DNA of 64,000 bases from JALOLG01 sp963776935 (GCA_963776935.1 CAVZOP010000007.1:1-64000), one strand, 5' to 3'; numbered from the stretch's first letter, positions 35,035 through 45,315 are shown. Numbers and translations: made by a program. Notes: generated by a model not told the origin, from the letters alone.

Positions 35035-35994
35035 TCAACGAATCCCGTCGAGCTCCCCCATGCGCCGGAACTGCTCGACGACGTCGGCGCTACGGTGGTC
35101 GGGGTCCAGCGCCCTGTAGACGGCGTCGACGTTGACCGCGATCCGACCGAATTCACTGAGCTCGCCGAACTCCTCCGTGGCGCGGATGCTGCGCCCGATG
35201 TCGCGGGCAGCCTCGAAGGCGTCCATCCCGGCGGCGTGACGTTCGGTCGCCTCGCGATCGACGAAGGCGAGGTAGTCGCGCACGGCAGTGATGCCGGCCT
35301 TGTCGGTGACCGGACCGTGGCCGGGCACGACGGTGTCGACGTCCATGCCGAGCATCAGGTCGCAGGCGTCGATCCAGTTCGACAGTGGCCCGGCCCACAC
35401 GATCGGCGTGCCACCGATGAACAGGATGTCGCCGGTGTAGATGGTGGCCGCGTCCGGCACGTAGGCAAGGGTGTCGCCGCGGGTGTGGGCGGGGCCGACC
35501 TCGATCAGCTCGACGGTACGGCCGCCGACGTCGAGCTCGAGCCGACCGTCGAACGTGCGGTCCGGGAGTCGCGGCTCGATCCCGTCGAACTCGAACTCAC
35601 CGAAGAAGCTGCGGAACAGGTCGCCGACCTCTCCCTCCGCCGCGTTGAGCGCGGCGAGCATCGACGGCGGTACCTCGCTCATCTCGTGGGCGGTGGCCGA
35701 CGAGGCGACGATCTGGGCGCCGCCGACGAGTTGGTTGCCGTAGCAATGATCGCCGTTGGCATGGGTGTTGACCACCGTGCCGATCGGCGCCGCACGCGTG
35801 TGATCGGCCATCGCCGCCAGCATCGCCTCCGTCAGCCGGAGGTCGAACAGCGTGTCGACCAGGAGCGATGCCCCGTCACCGACGACGAGACCGGCGTTGC
35901 TCCACCCCCAGCCGCCGCTGCCCTGGATGTACGCGAAGCACCCGTCACCGAGCTCATCGAGCTCGCCGTGACGCTGAACGAGAGGCTGATTCAC
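35035..35994 (-). CDS. MBL-fold metallo-hydrolase
   Basis: 319 residues, GTG start after GGAGAGG. SNAGLVVGDGASLLVDTLFD precedes the metal motif TVVNTHANGDHCYGNQ (HxNGDH, a variant of HxHxDH in which the second His is Asn); GPAHTRGDTLAYVPDA and VVPGHGPVT supply further metal ligands. The N in place of H is seen in a subgroup of this fold. Substrate unknown. Confidence 0.88.
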   Translation of the reverse strand: MNQPLVQRHGELDELGDGCFAYIQGSGGWGWSNAGLVVGDGASLLVDTLFDLRLTEAMLAAMADHTRAAPIGTVVNTHANGDHCYGNQLVGGAQIVASSATAHEMSEVPPSMLAALNAAEGEVGDLFRSFFGEFEFDGIEPRLPDRTFDGRLELDVGGRTVELIEVGPAHTRGDTLAYVPDAATIYTGDILFIGGTPIVWAGPLSNWIDACDLMLGMDVDTVVPGHGPVTDKAGITAVRDYLAFVDREATERHAAGMDAFEAARDIGRSIRATEEFGELSEFGRIAVNVDAVYRALDPDHRSADVVEQFRRMGELDGIR

Positions 35995-36011
35995 GGCCTC
36001 TCCCTAGCACG

Positions 36012-36017
36012 TACGAT
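36012..36017 (+). promoter_or_regulatory. -10 box, leaderless promoter (WS/DGAT)
   Basis: TACGAT ends 6 nt before ATG 36024. Confidence 0.5.
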
Positions 36018-36023
36018 CGGGGC

Positions 36024-37510
36024 ATGCGACAGCTCAGTGGCATCGATGTGACCTTCCTCAACATGGAGACGTCGACCACCTACGGCCACGTCTCGTCGCT
36101 CAACATCTACGACCCGACCGGGGTACCCGGCGGGGCCGGCGTCGAGGCGATGAAACAACTGATCCTCGAACGCATCGACCAGCTGGCGCCGTTCCGGCGG
36201 CGACTCGTCGAGGTTCCGCTCGGACTCGACCTGCCGTACTGGATCGAGGACCCCGATTTCGACATCGACTTCCACGTCCGCCACCACGCGGTCGCACCGC
36301 CCGGCACCCCCGAGCAGCTCGGGGAGGCGATCAGTCGCATCCACGGGCGCCCGCTCGACCGTCGCCGCCCACTCTGGGAGCTGTACGTCATCGAAGGTGT
36401 CGATGGCGGCCGCCTGATCGCCCAGCTCACCAAGGTCCACCACGCCGCCATCGACGGCGCGGCCGGGGCGCTGATGCTCGCCGCGATCCTCGACTCCGAT
36501 CCCGACAGCGCGTCCCACGGGCTTGCCACTCCCGTGGTCGCCCGACCGGATCCCGACCGACCAAGAGCTGCTGCAGCGCACGCTCGCCGAGTACGTGCGG
36601 CGGCCCGAGAAGCTGATCCGCCTGTCGGTGCGGTCGCTACGGGAACTGGCGGCGTCGACGCAGGTCGGCGGGTTGCGAATCCTCGCCGATCTGATCGCCC
36701 AGCCGATGCCGGGACCGCTCGGATCGCTGATGCGCAACGCGCCTGCGGCGGGGCTCCGAGTCCGAGGTCGACCGGCCGCCGCACCTGCCACCGACGGCCG
36801 CGCCTCGGACACCGTGGAACAAGTCGATCTCACCGCATCGGCGGTTCGCCTACACCACGATCGACCTGGAGTCGGCGAAGCAGGTGCGGCGGGCGACCGG
36901 CTGCACGTTCAACGACGTCGTGATGGCGATCTGCTCCGGGACGCTGCGGCGCTACCTCCTGAAGCACGACTGCCTACCCGAGGAGTCGTTGATCGCGATG
37001 GTGCCGGTCAGCGTCCGATCGGGGTCGGAGTCCGACAGCTACTCGAACCGGGTGTCGGCGATGCTCGGCGACCTGGCGACGGACGAGGCCGACCCGGCGA
37101 AGCGGCTGGCGCGGGTGCAGCGCAGCATGACGGCGGCGAAGGAGAACTTCAGGGCGATCCCGGCCGAGACGCTCCAGGACTTCACCCAGTTCGCGCCGCC
37201 TGCGATCGCGGCGCGGGCGATGCGGATGTACAGCCGGTTGCGGATCGCCGATCGCATGAACCCGCCGTTCAACGTCGTGATCTCCAACGTGCCCGGGCCA
37301 CCGACCCCGCTCTACGCCGCCGGCGCCAAGCTCAAACACTTCTACCCGGTGTCGGCGCTGGCCGACGGTCAAGGCCTCAACATCACCGTGCAGAGCTACA
37401 ACGGCAACCTCGACTTCGGGTTCCTCGCCGACCGCGAGCTGGTCCCCGACGTGTGGGCGATGACCGAGCTCCTCCACGAGTCGATGGACGAGCTGCTCGC
37501 CCTCGTGTAA
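36024..37510 (+). CDS. Wax ester synthase/diacylglycerol acyltransferase (WS/DGAT), two frameshifts
   Basis: About 495 residues. N-terminus MRQLSGIDVTFLNMET, catalytic motif TKVHHAAIDGAAGA (HHxxxDG, about residue 137). Frame changes at about 36528 (continuing PLPWSPDRIPTDQELLQRTL) and at about 36760 (SESEVDRPPHLPP, FAYTTIDLESAKQVRRATG). The C-terminal half has CTFNDVVMAICSGTLRRYL, MVPVSVR, NVVISNVPGPPTPLY and LNITVQSYNGNLDFGFLADR, all typical. The enzyme makes storage lipids from acyl-CoA and an alcohol or diacylglycerol. Leaderless start. Confidence 0.87.
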
Positions 37511-37511
37511 T

Positions 37512-37570
37512 CCCCTGTTTGTGTCACCGCGCCCGGCGACCCTCGCCGGTGTCGGTGACACAAACAGGGG
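37512..37570. terminator. Two-tier bidirectional hairpin between convergent genes
   Basis: Outer arms CCCCTGTTTGTGTCACCG (37512-37529) and its complement (37553-37570), 18 bp perfect; inside the loop a second perfect stem CCGGCGA-CCC-TCGCCGG (37533-37549). It lies directly between the stops of the WS/DGAT gene and the OYE-like gene. Confidence 0.78.
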
Positions 37571-37571
37571 T

Positions 37572-39590
37572 TCACAGGGTCAGGGCGAGGGCGCGACCTT
37601 CGTAGAAGGCGAGGCTGGCGCGGCGCGGGGCGACGCAGTCGCCGATCTGATGGACGGCGACACCGGCACGTCCGAGCTCGAGGCCCAACTCGTCATTGGC
37701 GCGGGGCGTCTCGGCGATCACCAACCAGTCGAACGGTTCGGACGCCACCAGTCCCGTGAGCGTCGAACGCAACGTGGCGCTGTCGCCGTGCCACGCGTCG
37801 ACGACGGTGTGGGGACGCATGACCCCGCCCGCGCGTGCGAAGCGTTGGCGGGCCGGGACGTCGGCGGCGCTGTGGAACAGGCCAGCGGCGACGGCTGCCG
37901 CAGATGTCGCGATGGTCACGTCGCAGCCGTGCTCCTGCAGGAACATCGCGGTTCCGATCCCCTGCCAATCGCCCAGGTCGTCGAGCAGGAGCACCCGCTC
38001 GCTGATCGACGACCCGAGGTCGCGCCCGTCGAGGATGTCGTCGATCGAGACCACGTGCCGATCGTCGATGCCCACCAGTCGATCGATCATCGGTGCCGCG
38101 CGTTGGAATCCGGCCCGCGCCGGCGAGGCACCCGTGGCGACGATCACGACCTGCGCCCCGCTCGCCGCGATCCACGCACCGTCGACGTGTGTGTCGACCC
38201 GAAGGTCGACGCCGAGCTGGGCGAGCTGGCGGCCGTACCAGTCGATGTGGTCGAGCACCTGCCGGCGGGTCGGCTGCAATCCCGCCAGCCGATACCGGCC
38301 TCCGATCTGTGGTGCCGCCTCGACGAGGATCACGTCGTGGCGCCGTTCGGCACAGACACGCGCCGCCTCGAGGCCGGCCGGTCCGGCACCGACGACGAGC
38401 ACGGTCTGGCGCCGTTCTGCCGGCACGAACCGGTCCCCGCCCCAGATGTGCTCACGACCGGCCGACGGATTGATCAGGCACGAGATCCAGTAGTCGCGGG
38501 AGCGACGCCCCCAGCACAACTGGTTGCACGAGATGCAGGGGCGGACATCGCCGGCACGACCCTCCCGCGCTTTGCGGACCAGATGCGGATCGGCGATCTG
38601 ACCGCGGACGATCGACACCATGTCGGCATGGCCGGCGGCGAGCACCTCCTCGGCAGCTTCAGGCGTTCGGATGTGGCTCTCGGCCTGCACGAGCGCATGC
38701 GACGTCACCTGCTTCAGCGCCGCCGCAAACGGTTCTCCGAGGCGGGCCGGATACAGCGACGTCGGCATCAACTTGTAGAAGTCGAAGTAGCTCCCCGTGC
38801 CGCACGTGACGTAGTCCATCAACGCCCGCTCGTCGTGCCAGGCGACGATCTCCTGCATCGACTCCAACGACAGCGACGGGTCCGACTCGGGGTCGACGTT
38901 GACGGCCAGACCGACGATGAAGTCGTCACCCACCTCCTCGCGGATCGCTTCCAGCAGCGTCGCCGAGAACCTCACGCGGTTCTCGAGTGCACCTCCCCAA
39001 CGGTCGGTCCGGCGGTTCGACCACGGCGTCCAGAACTGATCGATGACGGCGTGGTAGGCGGCGAACAGCTCGACGCCGTCGAACCCCGACGACCGGGCCC
39101 GCCCGGCGGCGCGCACGAACGCTTCGACGAGCTCGAGGATCTCGGCTTCCGTCATCGCGTGGCTGCCGTCTGCGTCGTGGTACGACGGCAAGCCGGACGG
39201 CGACCAGTTGGGCGCGAACGAGTTGTCGGCATCACCGTGCTGACCGACGTGGTACAGCTGGTGGATCATGACGACGTCGCCGTCGGCAGCATCTCGACAT
39301 GCATCCGTCAGTCGCCGGAAGCCAGGGATGACAGAGTCGTCGTCGGGCCGGAAGTTGCCGCGCGTGAGCACGGCGGTCCGGTGTACCGGCATCGGCTCGA
39401 CGACGATCATCCCGACACCGCCGAGGGCGCGTTCGCAGTAGTACGCGATGTGCCGCTCGGAGACGAGACCGTCCTCGCCCATGTTGGCGGTGTGAGCGCC
39501 GAAATTGATCCTGCTGCGCAGCGTGCGGTGGCGCAGTTGCAGCGGCGCGAACACGTGGGGGAAGGCGCCGGCGGCGGACTCGGCGCTCAC
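37572..39590 (-). CDS. OYE-like NADH:flavin oxidoreductase/2,4-dienoyl-CoA reductase-type protein
   Basis: 672 residues from the GTG at 39590, which overlaps the GMC stop (GTGA). N-terminal FMN TIM barrel: FAPLQLRHRTLRSRINFGAH, MIHQLYHVGQHG, DQFWTPWSNRRTDRWGGALE, NRVRFS. Linker with an iron-sulphur Cys set (CISCNQLCWGRRSRDYWISC). C-terminal FAD/NAD half: TVLVVGAGPAGLEAARVCAE and a second GDWQGIGTAMFLQEHGCDV. The family reduces enoyl or trimethylamine-type substrates. Forms a unit with the GMC oxidoreductase. Confidence 0.88.
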   Translation of the reverse strand: MSAESAAGAFPHVFAPLQLRHRTLRSRINFGAHTANMGEDGLVSERHIAYYCERALGGVGMIVVEPMPVHRTAVLTRGNFRPDDDSVIPGFRRLTDACRDAADGDVVMIHQLYHVGQHGDADNSFAPNWSPSGLPSYHDADGSHAMTEAEILELVEAFVRAAGRARSSGFDGVELFAAYHAVIDQFWTPWSNRRTDRWGGALENRVRFSATLLEAIREEVGDDFIVGLAVNVDPESDPSLSLESMQEIVAWHDERALMDYVTCGTGSYFDFYKLMPTSLYPARLGEPFAAALKQVTSHALVQAESHIRTPEAAEEVLAAGHADMVSIVRGQIADPHLVRKAREGRAGDVRPCISCNQLCWGRRSRDYWISCLINPSAGREHIWGGDRFVPAERRQTVLVVGAGPAGLEAARVCAERRHDVILVEAAPQIGGRYRLAGLQPTRRQVLDHIDWYGRQLAQLGVDLRVDTHVDGAWIAASGAQVVIVATGASPARAGFQRAAPMIDRLVGIDDRHVVSIDDILDGRDLGSSISERVLLLDDLGDWQGIGTAMFLQEHGCDVTIATSAAAVAAGLFHSAADVPARQRFARAGGVMRPHTVVDAWHGDSATLRSTLTGLVASEPFDWLVIAETPRANDELGLELGRAGVAVHQIGDCVAPRRASLAFYEGRALALTL

Positions 39591-40919
39591 GTCGCGGCGG
39601 CTCCGCCGCGCAACCAGTGCGCGGCCATCGTCTCGGCGAGCATCACCGTCGGGATGTGGGTGTTGACCGGAGGGATGTCGGCGAACACGGATGCGTCGCA
39701 CACGAACAACCCGTCATAGCCGTTGACGCGGCAGTCGTCGTCGACGACGACACCCATCCGGCACGAGCACGACGCGTGCACGTAGTCGCCGACGCTTTCC
39801 ACGAGCCATTCGGCGATGCGCACCGGGGAGTCGAGCTCATCGATCGTGGTGCCCACGTCGTCGATGTAGGCGGACGTGACGATCGCCTCGAACGCCGGAT
39901 GACGCAGGAGCCCCAGCGTCAACTCGACGCCCCGCACCAGCGCCGCCGCGTCGGCGGGATCCGAGAGCATGCGGAACTCGACGTGCGGATGGACGCGCGG
40001 ATCGGGGTCGGCGAGCGAGACCCGGCCGGCGCTGCTGACGTTCATCAGCGCCGGCATCAGCAACCCGTAACCCCGCGCCCGCGGCCCGAGGTGGTTCATG
40101 GGCAACACCTGCAGGCCGTCGCGACGCAGCATCGTCGTCGCTACTGCCGACGACGGATCGGCGATCGCATCGGCAATGAGCTTCAGCGCGATCGGCGCCG
40201 ACGGGTGGTCCTTCAATCCCTCCCCCACCCCGGGCGTCTCGACGCCGCTGCGCAGCAGGATCGCCGGGCTGTGGATCGCACCGGCGCTGACGACCACCCG
40301 GTCTGCTTCGAGATGGACGCCGGCTGCCGTCTCGACACCGACCGCCCGCCGGCCGTCGAAGACGACCCGGTCGACGTGGACGTCACCCATGATGTCGAGG
40401 TTCGGCCGGGACCGGATCGGATCGAGGTACGCCTCCACCACAGTGACGCGCCGGCCACCACGACGGGTGAGCGGGACCGGCCCGGCGTCGGGATCGGCGG
40501 CAACGAGCGCCCGGTCGACCGCACCCCACTCGTACTCGGGAACGAGCTCGGTGGCGACCAGGTGGTCGGCGACGAACGGCCCACCCTCCAGCGCGATCAT
40601 CGCGTTGACCGCCCCCGAACCGCCGAGCCCCCGCCCACTCAGGTAACGGGTCGGCGCCTGACCGTCGACGCGAACCGCGGTGAGGTCGCGATGAGTGCGA
40701 TCGGGGTCGGCGAGATCGTCGAAGAAGCTCCGGCTGCCGGCGCTGCCGCGCGCCGCCGGCTCCCGCTTCGCCGGCGTCGCCCTCGGCACCGGATCGGCGC
40801 GCCGGGCCCGATTCGAGCAACGTCACCTCGTTCGACGGATCGGCGCTCAGTCGGGCGGCGAGCACGCAGCCGGCCGATCCGCCTCCGACGATGGTCCACC
40901 GCGCCGTCGATTTCGTCAT
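39587..40919 (-). CDS. GMC family FAD-dependent oxidoreductase (one frameshift)
   Basis: About 443 residues. ARWTIVGGGSAGCVLAARLS with VTLLESGP is the FAD-binding start; at about 40800 the frame changes (ADPVPRATPAKREPAA) and continues with YLSGRGLGGSGAVNAMI (GMC signature 1), VVVSAGAIHSPAILLRSGV (signature 2) and a C-terminal VHASCSCRMG, DASVFADIPPVNTHIPTVML with the catalytic His region. It is somewhat shorter than choline dehydrogenase (about 550). Probably oxidises an alcohol; coupled to the OYE-like gene. Confidence 0.85.
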
Positions 40920-40976
40920 CGTCTACGTCACCGGGGGGTGAGCAGGACGGTCGACGGATGGATCATCGGTCGCTGG

Positions 40977-41648
40977 TCACGGCGACGACGCCTCGACCGT
41001 GGCGAGGTGGGCGTGATCGTTGTACCGCTCGAGCCTCCAACGGCCCGGGCCCACCAGCAACAGCTCGGTGATCGAGGTGTTCGACGTGCGCATCTCGAAG
41101 ATCCCGGTCGACGGGGTACGCAGCGCCATCCTCAGGGTGGCGTCGACGACACCGCCATGACACACCACCACGAGCGTCTGCCCGCTGTGGCGGTCGAGCA
41201 CAGCGCGCAGGGCGACACCCACACGGTGGTGGAACGCGGCGACCGTCTCACCTCCAGGGAACGTCACCGCGTGGGGATCGACCTCCCAGTCCGGCCGCCC
41301 GTGGGCCTCGATGAAGGCTTCGAACGTCATCCCGTCGCAGTCGGGGCCGGGATCGTGCTCGCCGAAGCCCTCGTCGACCTTCACGTCGAGCCCACCCAGC
41401 GCCGGGGCGATGATCTCGGCCGTCTCGATGGCGCGCGGGTAGGCGCTGGCGTACAGCGCGTCGGCGGTGATCTCGCCCGTCGTCGCAAGTCGGTCCCGGA
41501 GGGCCTCTGCCTGCCGGCGCCCGAACGGCGACAGTCCCACGCAGGTTCGCGGCCCACCGATCACCCGGTTGACGGTGACCATCGACTCGGCGTGGCGGAC
41601 CAGGACCAGGCGCGTCTGGACGTAGTCGGGCGCATCGAACTCACTCAT
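40977..41648 (-). CDS. Histidine phosphatase family protein
   Basis: 223 residues. LVLVRHAESMVTVNRVIGG carries the RHxE phosphohistidine motif (about residue 19); YASAYPRAIETAEI, GFGEHDPGPDCDGM and VVVCHGGVVDATLRMAL complete the active site (second His). Members are phosphoglycerate mutase-like phosphatases; the substrate is unknown. Confidence 0.9.
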   Translation of the reverse strand: MSEFDAPDYVQTRLVLVRHAESMVTVNRVIGGPRTCVGLSPFGRRQAEALRDRLATTGEITADALYASAYPRAIETAEIIAPALGGLDVKVDEGFGEHDPGPDCDGMTFEAFIEAHGRPDWEVDPHAVTFPGGETVAAFHHRVGVALRAVLDRHSGQTLVVVCHGGVVDATLRMALRTPSTGIFEMRTSNTSITELLLVGPGRWRLERYNDHAHLATVEASSP

Positions 41649-41773
41649 CCGGCCCCACTCACCCCCGCTCGATCATCCGGCCTGGCACACGGATCCGACT
41701 CATCGCGGTCAGGCTACGCGGGCCCGCCGGCAAACATTTCGTTCAAAGTCACGTGCGGAGTGGCCAGGACTCC

Positions 41774-41779
41774 TAGGGT
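41774..41779 (+). promoter_or_regulatory. -10 box, leaderless promoter (purL operon)
   Basis: TAGGGT ends 7 nt before the GTG at 41787. No Shine-Dalgarno is present, so the purine operon mRNA is probably leaderless. Confidence 0.5.
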
Positions 41780-41786
41780 CGGCGCA

Positions 41787-44588
41787 GTGGCCGCTGGGCA
41801 CCGACTGACCATCACGTCGATCGATCCCGACCCCCGTGGCCGGGCCCTCGTCGCCGCCATCGCCCAGCTCGGCCTGCCCGCGCCGGATCCCGACGAGGTC
41901 GCCGTCGCCGACCTCGTGTTCGTCGATGGGCCGCTGAGCAGGGACGACCTGGTCGCCCTCGAAGACTTCCTCGTCGATCCGTTGCTGCAGCGCGGCACGT
42001 GGTCCACACCTACGGCACCCGGCATCGAGATCACATACCTCGCCGGCGTCACCGACGGAGCGGCCGCCGCCCTGATGCATGCCGCGGCCCAGCTCGGAGT
42101 GCCCGTGAAGGTCGCCGCGACGGGTCGCCGGGTCGAGCTCGGTCGGGCCATCGATCCGGCGACCGCCGACGACATCGTTCGCCGCGTCGTCGCCAACCCG
42201 ATCATCGAGCGGTGGGCGTTCGGATCGATCGAGCCCGACCTCACGTCGGGCGGGCGATCCGACGGCACCGCCGCAGTCGTTCCCGTGCGCGAGCTGTCAA
42301 CCCGCGAGCTCGAGCAGGTCGGCATCGATCGCGCCCTCGCCCTCGATCCCGACGAGCTGGTGGCCGTGCAGCAGCACTTCGTCGCCGAGGGTCGCGATCC
42401 CACCGACGTCGAGCTCGAGACGATCGCCCAGACGTGGAGCGAACACTGCTCGCACAAGACGTTCCGGGCGTCGCTCGTCACCGACACCGGCGACGAACGG
42501 CCACCGCTGCTCACCGTGCTTCGCCGGTGCACCGACACCATTGCCGCCCCGTTCGTGCGATCGGCGTTCGTCGGCAACGCCGGCATCGTGTCGTACCGAG
42601 CCGGCACGACGATCGCGCTCAAGGCCGAGACCCACAACCACCCGTCGGCGGTCGAGCCGTTCGGCGGCGCCAACACCGGCGTCGGCGGCGTGATCCGCGA
42701 CGTGCTCGGGGCCGCCCACCGTCCCATCGCGATCACCGACGTGTTGTGCTTCGGACCGCCCGACATCCCCCTCGCCGATGTCCCCGACGGCGCCCTCCAC
42801 CCACTACGGATTCGCGAGGGTGTGATCGACGGCGTCGCCGACTACGGCAACAAGATCGGTCTGCCCACGGTCGCCGGAGCGGTCCTCTACGACCCCGCCT
42901 TCACCACCAACCCGTTGGTGTTCGCCGGATGCATCGGCGTCGCCGACGATCGACCCGCCTCCACGGGCCCGCACCCCGGCGATCGCGTCGTCGTGCTCGG
43001 TGGCCGGACCGGCCGCGACGGCATCCGCGGTGCGACGTTCTCGTCGGCGACGATGGACGCCACCACCGGTTCGGTGGCGGGCGCGAGCGTGCAGATCGGC
43101 GACCCGGTCACCGAGAAGTTGCTGATCGACGTGCTGGTGGGTGCGGAGGACCTCTACACGGCGATCACCGATTGCGGCGCAGGCGGGCTGTCGTCGGCGG
43201 TCGGCGAGATGGCCGACGGTGTCGGTGCCGATGTCGAGCTCGACCTCGTGCCCCTCAAGTACGCGGGCCTCGAACCGTGGGAGATCTGGCTGTCGGAAGC
43301 GCAGGAACGGATGGTCGTGGCGGTCGACCCGCACCGCCTCGGCGAGCTGCGCGAGCGCTGCCGGGCGCACGGTGTGGAGCTGGCCGACCTCGGTTCGTTC
43401 ACCGGTGACCGCCGGCTGGTCGTCCGCTCGCACGGCGATGTCGTGCTCGATCTCGACACCGGCTTCCTGCACGACGGCCGGCCACCGCGGCGGATGACCG
43501 CCACGATGCCGCAGCCCGACCGAACGGCCGGCATCGGTCGCACCGTCGACGACCCGAACTCGGCGCTGCTCGCCCTGCTCGCCCACCGCAACATCGCGTC
43601 CAAGGCAACCACGATCCACCGCTACGACCACGAGATCCTGGGCGCCACGGCGGTGCGCCCGCTCGTCGGCGTGCTGTCGGATGCGCCGGCCGACGGGGTC
43701 GTCCTCGCCGATCCTGGCGACGTCGACGGCATGGCGATCGGCATCGGCGTCAATCCGTGGTACGGACTCCACGACCCGTGGGCGATGGCCTACGCCGTCG
43801 TCGACGAGGCGATCCGCAACATCGTCGCCGTCGGTGCCGACCCCGATCGAGTGTCGTTGCTCGACAACTTCTCGTGGGGCGACCCGCGGCGGGCGTCGAC
43901 ACTCGGCGACCTGGTCGCCGCCGTCGACGGATGCTGCGCGGCGGCCATCGACCACGGCGCGCCGTTCGTGTCGGGGAAGGACTCGCTCAACAACGAGTAC
44001 ACGGGCGCCGACGGCGAGCGCCATGCCGTGCCCCCGACGCTGGTGATCACCGCCGTCGGCCACGTCCCCGACGCCGATGCGTGCGTCACCCCCGATCTGG
44101 CGACGGCCGGCGACGCCCTGTTCCTGCTCGGCGGCACGCACAGTGAGTTCGCGGGGAGCCACCTCGACCTCGTGCTCGGTGCGCCCGCCAGGGCGGGCTC
44201 GGTGCCTCGCCCGGATCCGAACGCGCCGGCGCGCTACCGCAACCTCCACCGGGCGATCCGTGCCGGGCTCGTGCGGGCGTGCCACGACGTGAGCGAGGGC
44301 GGCTTGGCGGTCGCCCTCGCCGAGATGTGCATCGGTGGCCGGCTCGGTGCATCCGTCACCGCGCTCCCGCACGACGACATCACCACGGCGCTGTTCGCCG
44401 AGTCGACGAGCCGGCTCGTCGTCGAAGTCGCACCGGCCGACGTCGACCGCTTCCGCGACCTGATGGCCGAGCCGATCCACCACCTCGGTCATGTCACCGA
44501 CGATGGCCAGCTGTCGATCGCCGGCGTCGCACCACTCCACGTCGACGAGCTCGTCGCCGCCTTCGAACGGATCGGGATGAGCGCGTGA
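41787..44588 (+). CDS. purL: Phosphoribosylformylglycinamidine synthase PurL with N-terminal PurS-like region
   Basis: 933 residues from GTG 41787. Residues about 1-150 look like PurS: IEITYLAGVTDGAAAALMHA, VAATGRRVELGRAIDP, IVRRVVANPIIERWAFGSIE. The PurL part follows: IAQTWSEHCSHKTFRASLVT (about 216), ALKAETHNHPSAVEPFGGAN, AITDCGAGGLSSAVGEMADG (about 461), DGMAIGIGVNPWYGLHDPWA, PFVSGKDSLNNEYTGADG (about 730). It converts FGAR to FGAM with ATP and PurQ-derived ammonia. It is longer than small PurL (about 740) and shorter than the fused PurLQ (about 1300). The stop overlaps purQ (GTGA). Confidence 0.93.
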   Translation: MAAGHRLTITSIDPDPRGRALVAAIAQLGLPAPDPDEVAVADLVFVDGPLSRDDLVALEDFLVDPLLQRGTWSTPTAPGIEITYLAGVTDGAAAALMHAAAQLGVPVKVAATGRRVELGRAIDPATADDIVRRVVANPIIERWAFGSIEPDLTSGGRSDGTAAVVPVRELSTRELEQVGIDRALALDPDELVAVQQHFVAEGRDPTDVELETIAQTWSEHCSHKTFRASLVTDTGDERPPLLTVLRRCTDTIAAPFVRSAFVGNAGIVSYRAGTTIALKAETHNHPSAVEPFGGANTGVGGVIRDVLGAAHRPIAITDVLCFGPPDIPLADVPDGALHPLRIREGVIDGVADYGNKIGLPTVAGAVLYDPAFTTNPLVFAGCIGVADDRPASTGPHPGDRVVVLGGRTGRDGIRGATFSSATMDATTGSVAGASVQIGDPVTEKLLIDVLVGAEDLYTAITDCGAGGLSSAVGEMADGVGADVELDLVPLKYAGLEPWEIWLSEAQERMVVAVDPHRLGELRERCRAHGVELADLGSFTGDRRLVVRSHGDVVLDLDTGFLHDGRPPRRMTATMPQPDRTAGIGRTVDDPNSALLALLAHRNIASKATTIHRYDHEILGATAVRPLVGVLSDAPADGVVLADPGDVDGMAIGIGVNPWYGLHDPWAMAYAVVDEAIRNIVAVGADPDRVSLLDNFSWGDPRRASTLGDLVAAVDGCCAAAIDHGAPFVSGKDSLNNEYTGADGERHAVPPTLVITAVGHVPDADACVTPDLATAGDALFLLGGTHSEFAGSHLDLVLGAPARAGSVPRPDPNAPARYRNLHRAIRAGLVRACHDVSEGGLAVALAEMCIGGRLGASVTALPHDDITTALFAESTSRLVVEVAPADVDRFRDLMAEPIHHLGHVTDDGQLSIAGVAPLHVDELVAAFERIGMSA

Positions 44589-45307
44589 CACCACTGCCGG
44601 CGATCGTCATCAGCGGACCGGGCACCAACCGCGACGGAGATGCGGCGCTCGCGCTCCGGCTGGCCGGAGCCGATGCGACGATCGTGTCGGCGACCGAGCT
44701 CGTCGAACGTCCGGGCCTGCTGCACGACGCGCGTCTCGCCGTCGTCGCCGGCGGTTTCAGCTACGGCGACGCACTCGGTGCGGGTCGGATGCTCGCCCTC
44801 GACCTCACCGTCGGGCTCGGCGACGCGTTGCGCGACTTCGTCGCCGCCGGTCGCCCGCTGATCGGGATCTGCAACGGCTTCCAGGTGCTCACCCGCACGG
44901 GCCTGCTCCCGGGAGCGCTCGGCCACAACGCCCAGGGGCACTTCGACTGCCGCTGGGTCGAGCTCGATCCGCAGCCCGGGTCGAGGTGCGTGTGGACGAT
45001 GGGCCTCGACGAGGCCGTCCACTGCCCGATCGCCCACGGCGAGGGCCGCTACGTGCACCCCGACGTCGACACGCTGGCGGCCGACGGTCAGGTCGCGCTG
45101 CGCTACCGCGGATCCAACCCCAACGGCTCGATGGCCGACATCGCCGGGGTGTGCGACGTCTCCGGGATGGTGCTCGGGCTGATGCCGCATCCCGAGAACC
45201 ACGTCGTCGCCCGCCAGCACCCGCACCACCGGCGCGGTGGTGGCGGCTCTGCCCACCTCGGTCTGCGGGTGTTCGAGAACGGCGTCGACTACGCGAGGGC
45301 TGCATAG
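44585..45307 (+). CDS. purQ: Phosphoribosylformylglycinamidine synthase, glutaminase subunit
   Basis: 240 residues, GTG start within the purL stop. PGTNRDGDAALALRLAGADA, VVAGGFSYGDALGAGRMLAL, the nucleophile elbow LIGICNGFQVLTRTGLLPGA (Cys in ICNG) and a C-terminal GLMPHPENHV with the catalytic His and Glu. It supplies ammonia to PurL. Confidence 0.95.
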   Translation: MTPLPAIVISGPGTNRDGDAALALRLAGADATIVSATELVERPGLLHDARLAVVAGGFSYGDALGAGRMLALDLTVGLGDALRDFVAAGRPLIGICNGFQVLTRTGLLPGALGHNAQGHFDCRWVELDPQPGSRCVWTMGLDEAVHCPIAHGEGRYVHPDVDTLAADGQVALRYRGSNPNGSMADIAGVCDVSGMVLGLMPHPENHVVARQHPHHRRGGGGSAHLGLRVFENGVDYARAA

Positions 45308-45315
45308 GAGGATCG

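Noticed and set aside
37521..39719. Plus-strand open frame of 732 codons
   Set aside because: It lies antisense to the OYE-like gene; composition (His/Arg/Asp-rich, no motifs) is that of a GC-rich shadow frame.
41650..41786. Purine riboswitch or T-box ahead of purL
   Set aside because: The intergenic region is short, shows no conserved aptamer core, and the -10 box implies a leaderless mRNA.
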